Shown here piece after piece: positions 56,835-64,000 of a DNA stretch of 64,000 bases. How positions within the stretch are numbered: the stretch's first letter is position 1; the number at the start of each line of letters is the position of its first letter. The stretch is from Pseudomonas sp. MH9.2 (lineage in GTDB: Bacteria; Pseudomonadota; Gammaproteobacteria; Pseudomonadales; Pseudomonadaceae), in the NCBI RefSeq assembly GCF_034353875.1, contig NZ_CP133784.1:5236501-5300500 (forward strand), read 5' to 3'. Made by a program: the position numbers and the translations under genes. Below the pieces are notes generated by a model that was not told where the DNA came from, did not search any database, and saw only the letters and a program-made list of their open reading frames with translations.

Positions 56835-57151
56835 TTTGTTATCTTCAGTCCCGGAACTTCACCGTAATGCGCCGTTATAGAGTCGACGATAGAATAGTAG
56901 TGACACATCCACCGCTTTAGGTCCGAATGCCTGACGGTTAGCAGTTTGAGATCGACGGGAGTACCTCCCCCGGTGTCAGGCGCCTGCGGATCGACTGTTT
57001 GCTCGGACTTTCGACCGAACAATCGGTCGCGCAACAACTTGATCTGTTCTTTCAGATCGACGATCTGGCCCTTGTCTACTTGACGCTCACCGAGCATTTG
57101 CACAAGCATTTGCTTGAGCAGAACCGGATCATCAGGAAGGCTATCAGGCAT
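56831..57151 (-). pseudogene. IS66 TnpC N-terminal fragment
   Basis: Residues 1-57 (MPDSLPDDPVLLKQMLVQML, EQIKLLRDRLFGRKSEQT) are the N-terminal leucine-zipper and FGRKSE region of IS66 TnpC. After DPQAP the sequence is unrelated to TnpC. The DDE domain is missing. The ATG lies seven bases after the 3' end of the group II intron. Confidence 0.82.
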
Positions 57152-57157
57152 CAAATT

Positions 57158-59749
57158 GTCGGGTAGCCCCAGATCATTACTGATCCGGGGCCCCCTTAGA
57201 ACCGTACGTGCGAGTTTCCCCGCATACGGCTCAAGCTTACGAAAGCCAGTCTATTACTGGCCGGTCACGCGGAAGGTGGTTTTTGCAAACCGCTATGCTT
57301 AAGTGGCTCCTTGAATCCCTGCTTGTGGCACTGTAAGTGGCAGTCGGGATGGAGCAGTACACGGTTATTTAGTTTATCCGGGCCGCCATCCACCCGCCTG
57401 ACAACGTGGTGATCGTGCCAGCCGGTATCCTTGCTGATGGCATGCCCGCATAAAGCACATTTACCCTGTTGCCGCCTGAAAAGACTCAGTACCTGCCGCC
57501 GATACCGGAGCTTATGTAGCATCCGTTGAACCCTTAATGCTTCCCACTTGAACTCCTGTTCTGCATCGTACGGCTGATACGCACCCGGCAAGCGCTTGTG
57601 ACGAACGATTACGGTATCCGCCAGCATGTATAGCTGGCGAAACTTCACTGTCCCGTCGATCCCCTTTACTGGGTATACAAATGCCCGGTGAATTCCGGAA
57701 CAGTAATATCGTCGTTTAAGCCAACCAACAGACTTCCTCGGATGCCGACGCTTTGCCCACCTCAAGATCCGCCAGAAGATAAGGTTGTCCAGCTTGTTAA
57801 AGGTGGCTTTCGCCACAACCGGGGAGTGATATTGCGCCCACCCTCGCAGCACTGGGTTCAGTCGCCCCATCAGTGCGCCCTGAGTAAGGGTTCCGCTGTT
57901 TTTTATAATATCTCGCACTTTCCGATAGAACGTTGAAACATTCTTCTTAGCAGGCTTGATAAACAGCTTTGTCTTTCTGTGCGGCGACTTCGGGACGTAC
58001 TTCCTAAAATTCCACCCAAGAAAATCAAAGCCTTGATGGATGTGTGCGATGCGCGTTTTTTCTTGCGATAATGCAACCCCTCGTACAGACAGAAATTGCT
58101 CTATCCAAGGCTTGATTTCGTTTTCAAGCAACTCTTTCGAGTTTGCCAAAACCACAAAGTCATCTGCATAGCGCACAACCTGAACCTTGGTTTTCTTCGC
58201 TTCTATGGTGCCAAAGCGTTTTTTCAAGTGATCTTTCAGCAAAAGCTCCAAACCATTCAAGGTGGCGTTTGCCAGACAGGGAGAGATGATACCGCCCTGT
58301 GGCGTGCCTGCCTCCGTAGCAACAAATTGCCCCCGGTCAACAACCCCGGTTTTCAGCCATTTGCGCAGTATCGTCTTATCCATTGGGATATTTTGACAAA
58401 GCCAATCATGGCTGATGTTATCGAAAAAACCTTTGATGTCCCCTTCCAGAATCCAGACAGGGGCTACTTGGGCGGCCAGCAAATGAAACAGCTCTACCAT
58501 TGCGTCGGCCGTCGAGCGATCCGGTCGGAAGCCGTAGCTTCGGGGGTCGCTCTGGCTCTCTACAACAGGTTCAATTGCCAGCAGATGAAGCGCTTGCATG
58601 GCCCGATCCAACATCGTGGGAATTCCGAGTGGGCGTTTCTCCTGTTTACCAGGTTTCGGTATCCATACCCGCCTCAACGGTTTAGAACAGTAACCCCGCT
58701 TGATCGATAGACACATCACCCCTCGAAGTTTGGCTTGGGGCGTCTCCCACGTTTCGCCATCGACCCCCGGCGTCCTGCGACCCCGGTTCTCCGTGACTCG
58801 CCGCACAGCTAAGCATCGCCCATGAAACGAGTGAGTCAGCATGCGTTGCAGGCGCTTCACCTTTCGCCAGTCGGCCTTCCTTGTTGCCTGCGCAATTTTC
58901 AACTGTGTTTTCCGAACAGAGGTTTGAATTCTGGCCCAATCGAGACCGTACCAATTCATAGCCCCATCCGAGGACGCAGACGTAACCGAAGTCGGTGGTT
59001 GCGTATTCATACAGTCCTGCTCGAAGTTAGAAACTGTTTGCACAGGATCTCTTAGCGTGTACCCGTGCCAACTTCATAGTTCGACGGAATCAACAGTTGT
59101 ATTTGCGCTCGTAAACCAGATGCACGTCAGCCAGGGTTGCCCCTGCCGGTAATGTTGAAACCGGTATGCCATCCGTTACAGACGGCCCTTTGCTTTTTGC
59201 ATCCTCCTATTCCCCACACTCATCAACGTCCCTTGCGGAAAGTCTGCCTTGCCGATGTGGCTGGTAAGGCAAGTGGTCGGGATTGCCACGTTCCCTGAAT
59301 CGCATCAATTCCCCGTTTAGGCTTCGTCTATCCCCCGGCAGCGCTTCTAGTACCGCATCCCATTACATGACAGGAATGGCTGGCTGCAATGCCATTTTGG
59401 CTGGGGCCGATAATTGCCGTAGGCCCGTCAATCCTTACGAGGGTTCTGTCGACGATTCACATATGTTAGCCATGCGGGTTGGGTCACTAGTCCCCGTACT
59501 ACCGTGCAATTCGGTTGTGCTGCGCATCCCGTTACCGGGTTGCACTCTCTTGCGGGAGGGACATTGTTGATCGGGCTTCACACCCCAAGATTGGCTCCTG
59601 ACGCATGCCGATCTAGTGAACTGACGGATACACGTCAGGCTCGTTACTCCAGAAAGCGGAGTTGAGCAATGAGATCCAGAGCTTACGACTCGTGTTTGAC
59701 TGCTAACCTATTGAAGTTAAACAGTTGAACACGCGATCTCGTGTCGCAC
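57158..59749 (-). mobile_element. complete group II intron
   Basis: About 2592 bases. 5' end GTGCGAC at 59749 (consensus GTGYG). 3' end CCCGAC at 57158-57163 (AY end). Domain V is the 34-base hairpin 57199-57232, and domain VI 57163-57190 carries the branch A. It encodes a full RT-maturase-HNH protein. The RNA domains I-III occupy 59011-59749. It sits between tnpB and tnpC of an IS66 element. Confidence 0.85.
57265..59010 (-). CDS. ltrA: group II intron reverse transcriptase/maturase with HNH
   Basis: A protein of about 581 aa. Reverse transcriptase 70-330 with the catalytic QVVRYADDFVVLANS near 300 and RPLGIPTMLDR, GTPQGGIISPCLAN. Maturase X domain about 350-480. C-terminal HNH endonuclease (GKCALCGHAI, WHDHHVV, LLHPDCHLQCH) from about 520. 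Motifs intact, so mobility is possible. ATG 59010 follows GCAGGACTGT; ATG 59043 is an alternative. Confidence 0.93.
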   Translation of the reverse strand: MNTQPPTSVTSASSDGAMNWYGLDWARIQTSVRKTQLKIAQATRKADWRKVKRLQRMLTHSFHGRCLAVRRVTENRGRRTPGVDGETWETPQAKLRGVMCLSIKRGYCSKPLRRVWIPKPGKQEKRPLGIPTMLDRAMQALHLLAIEPVVESQSDPRSYGFRPDRSTADAMVELFHLLAAQVAPVWILEGDIKGFFDNISHDWLCQNIPMDKTILRKWLKTGVVDRGQFVATEAGTPQGGIISPCLANATLNGLELLLKDHLKKRFGTIEAKKTKVQVVRYADDFVVLANSKELLENEIKPWIEQFLSVRGVALSQEKTRIAHIHQGFDFLGWNFRKYVPKSPHRKTKLFIKPAKKNVSTFYRKVRDIIKNSGTLTQGALMGRLNPVLRGWAQYHSPVVAKATFNKLDNLIFWRILRWAKRRHPRKSVGWLKRRYYCSGIHRAFVYPVKGIDGTVKFRQLYMLADTVIVRHKRLPGAYQPYDAEQEFKWEALRVQRMLHKLRYRRQVLSLFRRQQGKCALCGHAISKDTGWHDHHVVRRVDGGPDKLNNRVLLHPDCHLQCHKQGFKEPLKHSGLQKPPSA

Positions 59750-59769
59750 CATGCCGCGGATTATAACCT

Positions 59770-60129
59770 TTAGGCGACAAATCTTGGAGTCAAAACCTGA
59801 TGGGGGCGGTTACGCCACAGATCAAAACCGTCGAGTAACCAGTTCAATTCCTGGACGCTAAACACGATGGCCTCGTCAGTGATGTCGGGTGATGTTTTGA
59901 AACTTTCGGACTCCAGGCGCTTGAGCCAAAGGCAAAAACCGTTGCGCTCCCAGTAGAGTATTTTCACTCGATTACGGGGGCGATTCAGAAAGACGAAGAG
60001 TACAGGGTCGAACACGGCGACTTTGATATCCAGTTCGACCAGAGCGGCCAGGCCGTCGATTGACTTTCGAAAGTCCACCGGCTTTGGGTAGAGGTACACT
60101 TTTTCAACTTTGGCGTCGGGTCGCATCAT
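59770..60129 (-). CDS. tnpB: IS66 TnpB
   Basis: A 119-aa IS66 Orf2 protein: VYLYPKPVDFRKSIDGLAAL, PVLFVFLNRPRNRVKILYWE, GFCLWLKRLE. Accessory to TnpC in transposition. tnpA, which should lie upstream, has been lost to the IS630 sequence. The start overlaps the frame of the IS630 gene on the other strand. Confidence 0.9.
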   Translation of the reverse strand: MMRPDAKVEKVYLYPKPVDFRKSIDGLAALVELDIKVAVFDPVLFVFLNRPRNRVKILYWERNGFCLWLKRLESESFKTSPDITDEAIVFSVQELNWLLDGFDLWRNRPHQVLTPRFVA

Positions 60130-60700
60130 GACGGTGCTGGCTCCAGAGAGAGATCGGGAGCACAGCGTCAGCGATCAGAGTGTGGCTTTGAATGTGGGGT
60201 TTATGGCGCGGTTACAACAAATTGAACTGAGTCGGCGCATAAGATCAGCCACGATCAGTCAGCGCGACGGTCGTCGGGCGCGAGTGATTTTGCTGGCCGC
60301 TCAAGGTTGTTCTCGTAACGAGATTGCCCAGTTGACCGGTCTCTCGGTTGTTTCAGTTACACGCTGGTGCAAGCGTTTTCAAGAGCTGCGTCTGCAAGGT
60401 CTGGTGGATCTGCCCGGACGAGGTCGCAAGCCATCCTTGCCGGCCGAAGCGTTTAAGCGAGTCATTGAGCAAGTGGTTCAACCGCGTATCGGTCAACCTC
60501 GCTGGAGCTGTCGAAGCATGGCGCGAGTCGCCGGTATTTCACCGGCCAGCGTCCAGCGCATATGGGCCGCCAACGACATAAAGCCGCACCTGACACGCAC
60601 CTTCAAACTGTCCAAAGATCCAAAGATCCAAACTTCCAAGAGAAATTCTGGGACGTCATTGGGCTGTATCTGGGGTCATGCCGAGATAAGGGAAAATTAG
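60128..60700 (+). pseudogene. IS630-family transposase, frameshifted and truncated
   Basis: The frame from ATG 60128 (or ATG 60203, ARLQQIELS) shows the IS630 N-terminal helix-turn-helix (GCSRNEIAQLTGLSVVSVTR) and the linker (WSCRSMARVAGISPASVQRI), then KPHLTRTFKLS. Here CCAAAGAT is duplicated (60612-60619, 60620-60627), moving the frame. The original frame continues as DPNFQEKFWDVIGLYL and then stops matching. The DDE catalytic part is absent. Confidence 0.85.
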
Positions 60701-60751
60701 GACATTAGACCTATAGCAGCATGATTTAATTAGCTTTTTATGGATCTGCGT

Positions 60752-60843
60752 AATTGCATCTCACTTGACCACCTAATTGCATCGCCACTGACCAGTCATT
60801 TGCATTCGCGCTGACCAGCTGTTTGCAGTTGATGGGTGTCAGC
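60752..60843. repeat. four phased 23-bp repeats, IS21-end-like
   Basis: Units at 60752, 60775, 60798 and 60821. Each begins AATTGCAT, ATTTGCAT or GTTTGCAG, and the first three carry TGACCA near position 15. IS21-family ends carry such multiple repeats for the transposase; no istA/istB is present. Confidence 0.6.
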
Positions 60844-60896
60844 GGGTGCCACTCAGGGTGAGTACGTCAGCCAAGCACTGAAGGACTGCAACCGAC

Positions 60897-62575
60897 CCAG
60901 GCTGTGTGAAAACGCCAGTGATTGTCTAACCTTCTGGTCATCTAGATCGTATCGGGGGCGATCATGAAGCGATTCATTGAGGGTGAGACTCGGACGCAGG
61001 TGACGCTGCTGCCGGAGTGTCTGGACGATTACGTAGCCGAAGAAAATCCAGTGCGCGTGGTCGATGTTTTCGTCGATGAACTCGACCTGGGCGCACTTGG
61101 TTTTGAGGGTGTCGCTCCTGTTGCAACGGGTCGTCCGGCCTACCACCCAGCGGTGTTGCTTAAGTTCTATATCTACGGCTACCTCAATCGGATTCAGTCC
61201 AGCCGCCGGCTTGAGCGTGAGGCCGAGCGCAACGTTGAGTTGATGTGGCTAACGGGGCGTTTGGCTCCGGACTTTAAAACCATTGCCGACTTTCGCAAAG
61301 ACAACGGCAAAGCCATTCGCAGCGTATGCCGCCAGTTCGTAGTTCTTTGCCGCAACCTCAATCTCTTCTCTCAGTCGATCATCGCCATCGACGGTAGCAA
61401 ATTCAAAGCCGTCAATAATCGCGACCGCAACTTCACTCAGGGCAAGGTGAAGGCACGTATGCAGCAGATCGAGCAGAGCATTGATCGATATCTAGCGGCG
61501 ATGGATTCGGCGGATCGGGCAACGCCCGAAGTGGCCGAGGCCAAAGCAGAGCGGCTTAAAGAAAAGATAGAAACACTGAAAAAGCAGATGCAGAAACTCA
61601 AGGAAATCGAGGCGCAACTCCATGAAAGTCTAGACCAGCAGATCTCCCTCACAGACCCAGATGCACGCTCAATGGCCACGAGCGGCCGAGGCACCGGAAC
61701 GGTTGGCTACAACGTACAAACAGCTGTCGACGACAAACACCATCTGATCGTTGCCCATGAGGTGACCAACGTTGGTAATGATCGTGGGCAACTGAGCAAC
61801 ATGGCGAACCAGGCGCGTGAAGAAATCGAGGCCGAATCGCTAACGGTGGTGGCCGACCGAGGCTATTACAAAGGTCTGGAAATCCTTGCTTGCGAGCAAG
61901 CCGGCATCACTGCCTTCGTACCGAAACCCCTCACATCAGGCAGCAAAGCCGAAGGCAGATTCGGCAAACAGGATTTCATATATCTTATTGCGTCGGACGA
62001 GTATCAATGCCCTGCGGGGCAGTTACTAACCAAGCGGCATTCGTCGATGGAAGACGGCATGTTATTGCATTGTTACTACTTCTCGGGCTGCCAGTCCTGC
62101 TCAATGCAAAAGCAATGTCCTACGGGTAAGGAGCGCCGAGTGAAGCGCTGGGAACATGAGGCTGTAGTCGACGCGATGCAGGTTCGGCTAGAACATGATC
62201 CAGCGATGATGAGGGTTCGTCGACAGACCGTTGAACATCCTTTTGGAACGCTCAAGTACTGGATGGGAAGTACCCACTTCCTGACCAAAACCCTGCCCAG
62301 GGTGAGCACTGAGATGAGCCTTCATGTGCTCGCCTACAACCTCAAACGAATGATGAACATCTTCGGCATCGCAGGACTGCTTGAAGCGATCAGGGCGTGA
62401 AACCAACTGCTTGATCGTCCGTGAGTGGCTGTTTGTGCCGCTGACGCGGCCCAAACAGCATTACGAACGCCTATGTAGCTGACTAGGGCAATTCACGCTT
62501 TCGCCTGCTGGTTTCGTAGGTAACGCACAAAATTCTCAGCTCTCGACGTATTCAGTGCGTTTTCACACAGCCTGG
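60897..62575 (+). mobile_element. complete IS1182-family insertion sequence
   Basis: Terminal inverted repeats are perfect over 19 bases: CCAGGCTGTGTGAAAACGC at 60897-60915 and its complement at 62557-62575. They enclose one transposase gene. No clear target duplication was seen. Confidence 0.85.
60964..62400 (+). CDS. IS1182-family transposase
   Basis: A 478-aa DDE transposase: N-terminal DUF772 about 10-130 (YHPAVLLKFYIYGYLNRIQS, FRKDNGKAIR), catalytic Asp in IIAIDGSKFKAVN (about 142), second Asp in VVADRGYYKG (about 298), Glu in RQTVEHPFGTLKYWM (about 425). A coiled coil at about 180-225 separates them. Full length and apparently active; 49 bases after the left repeat. Confidence 0.93.
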   Translation: MKRFIEGETRTQVTLLPECLDDYVAEENPVRVVDVFVDELDLGALGFEGVAPVATGRPAYHPAVLLKFYIYGYLNRIQSSRRLEREAERNVELMWLTGRLAPDFKTIADFRKDNGKAIRSVCRQFVVLCRNLNLFSQSIIAIDGSKFKAVNNRDRNFTQGKVKARMQQIEQSIDRYLAAMDSADRATPEVAEAKAERLKEKIETLKKQMQKLKEIEAQLHESLDQQISLTDPDARSMATSGRGTGTVGYNVQTAVDDKHHLIVAHEVTNVGNDRGQLSNMANQAREEIEAESLTVVADRGYYKGLEILACEQAGITAFVPKPLTSGSKAEGRFGKQDFIYLIASDEYQCPAGQLLTKRHSSMEDGMLLHCYYFSGCQSCSMQKQCPTGKERRVKRWEHEAVVDAMQVRLEHDPAMMRVRRQTVEHPFGTLKYWMGSTHFLTKTLPRVSTEMSLHVLAYNLKRMMNIFGIAGLLEAIRA

Positions 62576-62632
62576 ACCCGAAGCAGCCTATGGCAACAGG
62601 CAGGTATCACTGGCGCACCTCTCCCGCATTGC

Positions 62633-62797
62633 TCAGCGAATGTCTGCGCGCGCTACCCACAGGTACGACAGCGCGAACAGGCTGAGTAGTAGCGAGGTGT
62701 TCTTCGCCAGGCCCCAGAAGAGGACCGCGCTGTAAGCAAACTGACAATTGATCACCCGCAGCGGGTGCTCGGTCTTGGCCTTTAGCTTCGCCTTGGC
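62633..62797 (-). pseudogene. C-terminal fragment of an IS5-group transposase
   Basis: The frame KAKLKAKTEHPLRVINCQF, then GLAKNTSLLLSLFALSYLWVARA, is the conserved end of IS5 transposases. The rest is missing. Confidence 0.8.
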
Positions 62798-62844
62798 CAT
62801 CAAGAGTGTACACAAAGCCCCGATATGAGGGTTGCGGACATTAC

Positions 62845-63558
62845 TCAGCAGGACACGCGTTCAAGGTGCCCCCAGCGCCGAATGATCTGCTTGGTCAGGT
62901 CGCCTAACTCTGCGGCGACCAGATCTGGCACGGGCATCTCGAATGCCGGTAGCAGTGCGTTGTGCGGTCGGGTCAGTAGTGCGCCATGGCAACCCGCAGC
63001 TTGCGCCCCAGCCGTATCCCAAAGATGACAAGCGACCAGGAGCAAGTCCGCCATCTCGACATTCAACTCCCGGGCAACCAGTTGATAGGTTTCCGGGGCG
63101 GGCTTGAATTTGCCCACAGCCTCGACACTGAAGCTGCGCTCAAAGAACTCAGACAACCCGGCACGCTCAAGTGCCGAAGGTGATGAACCGCTCGCCGAGT
63201 TGCTCAGAGTCACCAGCCGAAAGCCTGCATTACGCAAGCTGTTGAGCGCCGGCAGTACATCCGGGTGCGCGGGCATAGTGCTCATCCGTGCCTGCAGTTC
63301 ATCCATGTCGCTAGCGTCGAGCGTGGTGTCATGGATAGATGCGAGCATGCGCAGGGTGCCTACGGCCAGCTCGCCAAATGGGCTGTAGCGCCCGCACAGG
63401 GTCATGGTTTGCGAGTAGAGAATCAGCTGCGCGAACCACTCGCGCAAAACGGCTCGATCACCAAATACACGCTCGAACAGCGGTCCGAGCGTGGTGATAT
63501 CGAGCAGGGTTTCATTCACGTCGAAAACGATGATCGGGGCGAACCTGTGCTCTGCCAT
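62845..63558 (-). CDS. haloacid dehalogenase type II
   Basis: A 237-aa HAD enzyme hydrolysing 2-haloacids to 2-hydroxyacids. Nucleophile Asp in IVFDVNETLLD (near 12), LVTLSNSASGS near 115, Lys in VGKFKPAPETY near 150, and VACHLWDTAGAQAAG near 175 with the terminal Asp. ATG 63558 is chosen: the protein begins AEHRFAPIIVFD and AGAGG lies upstream. It may act with the GST at the right edge in detoxification of halogenated compounds (inference). Confidence 0.88.
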   Translation of the reverse strand: MAEHRFAPIIVFDVNETLLDITTLGPLFERVFGDRAVLREWFAQLILYSQTMTLCGRYSPFGELAVGTLRMLASIHDTTLDASDMDELQARMSTMPAHPDVLPALNSLRNAGFRLVTLSNSASGSSPSALERAGLSEFFERSFSVEAVGKFKPAPETYQLVARELNVEMADLLLVACHLWDTAGAQAAGCHGALLTRPHNALLPAFEMPVPDLVAAELGDLTKQIIRRWGHLERVSC

Positions 63559-63629
63559 GAAGAACCTCTTTTTCGTGATGCTGCACGCTTCTGCGCACAC
63601 GCTGTTTTCGTTGGAGGCGCCCTAACGTG

Positions 63630-63743
63630 CTAGATACCGGCCTGGGCAAATACCCGCAAAAAGTCTTCCGGCTCAGGGCGCATACGATAGTTCTCGGTGA
63701 GACCCGCATACATCAGCACGCCGCTGGCCTCACTGTGTCGCTG
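63630..63743 (-). pseudogene. C-terminal gene fragment, unknown
   Basis: A 37-codon frame without a proper start: SGVLMYAGLTENYRMRPEPE, then DFLRVFAQAGI and TAG. Protein-like composition. A TGA bounds it upstream. Possibly the end of a lost gene between the dehalogenase and the GST. Confidence 0.35.
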
Positions 63744-63750
63744 TCATAGC

Positions 63751-64000
63751 CTAGAGCTTAGAGGCCAGCAGCGATGTCGTCGCGGCGTAGTTGCTCGGGT
63801 ATAGCGCGCGGCGCGAGGCCTCGTCGCCTTGTGCCTTGAATTCGACATCCTTGCCAATCATGCGTGCGTGGGCAACCGCTGGACGGGCGTTCACCGCCTG
63901 GAACCAACGATCCACTTCCGAGAACTCTCTTATCCGTCCCATGCCTAGGACAAGGTCTGCGCGGTCGACCCAGGCCCATGTGGCGATGTCTACAATAGTG
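63751..64000 (-). CDS. glutathione S-transferase, C-terminal part (cut by window edge)
   Basis: The frame enters from the edge as IVDIATWAWVDRADLVLGMG, then VDRWFQAVNARPAVAHAR and a tail DEASRRALYPSN. The helical C-terminal domain of GSTs shows this DIATWxW...VxRWFxxxxxRPAV pattern. The glutathione-binding N-terminal domain lies outside the window. Shorter ATG-initiated frames within are not the real start. Confidence 0.8.
   Translation of the reverse strand, partial: TIVDIATWAWVDRADLVLGMGRIREFSEVDRWFQAVNARPAVAHARMIGKDVEFKAQGDEASRRALYPSNYAATTSLLASKL

Noticed and set aside
58096..58710. 204-codon plus-strand frame
   Set aside because: Antisense to the intron-encoded reverse transcriptase.
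60890..62582. Target site duplication of IS1182
   Set aside because: Flanking bases (left ...CCGAC, right ACCCG...) do not give a convincing direct repeat.

Overview
The window reads as a Pseudomonas chromosome, most likely from the fluorescens/syringae side of the genus. The evidence is the conserved block thrS-infC-rpmI-rplT-pheS-pheT-ihfA-merR-tRNA-Pro, an rbsBACRKD ribose operon with an attached nucleoside hydrolase, a periplasmic asparaginase, and small Pseudomonas-type families (DUF1654, DUF6555-like). This assignment comes from family recognition only; no database search was run.

Layout. 1-9.9 kb: small regulatory and signalling genes. These are a His/Asp/Arg-rich lipoprotein, two paralogous XRE regulators, a DHH phosphoesterase, a membrane diguanylate cyclase followed by a Ser/Thr-type phosphatase, a ParD-like protein overlapping a type I methionine aminopeptidase behind a perfect palindrome, and an SOS-box-controlled DUF1654-endonuclease I pair. 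9.9-20.5 kb: asparaginase (minus), the ribose operon (plus), then small proteins including an I78-type inhibitor lipoprotein and a cold-shock protein. 20.8-28.3 kb: the translation block, with an AUU start for infC and two hairpins ahead of pheS, ending at tRNA-Pro(GGG).

28.3-34.0 kb: an element directly downstream of the tRNA. It has two unknown divergent genes around an iteron-like repeat, an AlpA regulator, an HUH-type inovirus Gp2-like replication protein plus two decayed copies, and four clean hairpins flanking them. No integrase is visible. 34.0-49.6 kb: a block bracketed by two direct copies of an IS3-family end (43/44 bases identical). It carries an esterase lipoprotein, a formaldehyde/alcohol dehydrogenase, a giant cyclic beta-1,2-glucan synthase (2892 aa), a frameshifted SYLF-domain gene and a PAS histidine kinase.

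49.6-56.8 kb: accessory genes. First is a gene ending in a prokaryotic YEATS (pYEATS) domain that is interrupted by one in-frame TAA. Then come an IS110 remnant, a secreted protein, a DUF697-type GTPase, a lipoprotein, a frameshifted GYF_2/DUF4339 membrane protein, an XRE regulator, two zinc-ribbon proteins and a DUF932 protein typical of plasmids, phages and integrative elements. 56.8-62.8 kb: nested insertion sequences. IS66 is split by a complete group II intron 7 nt before tnpC, and is followed by a truncated IS630 gene with an 8-bp frameshifting duplication, a phased 23-bp repeat array resembling an IS21 end, a complete IS1182 element and an IS5 tail. 62.8-64.0 kb: a haloacid dehalogenase, a gene fragment and the 3' part of a glutathione S-transferase.

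The core genes handle ribose/nucleoside catabolism and translation. The right half is a mosaic of mobile DNA in which many genes are broken.
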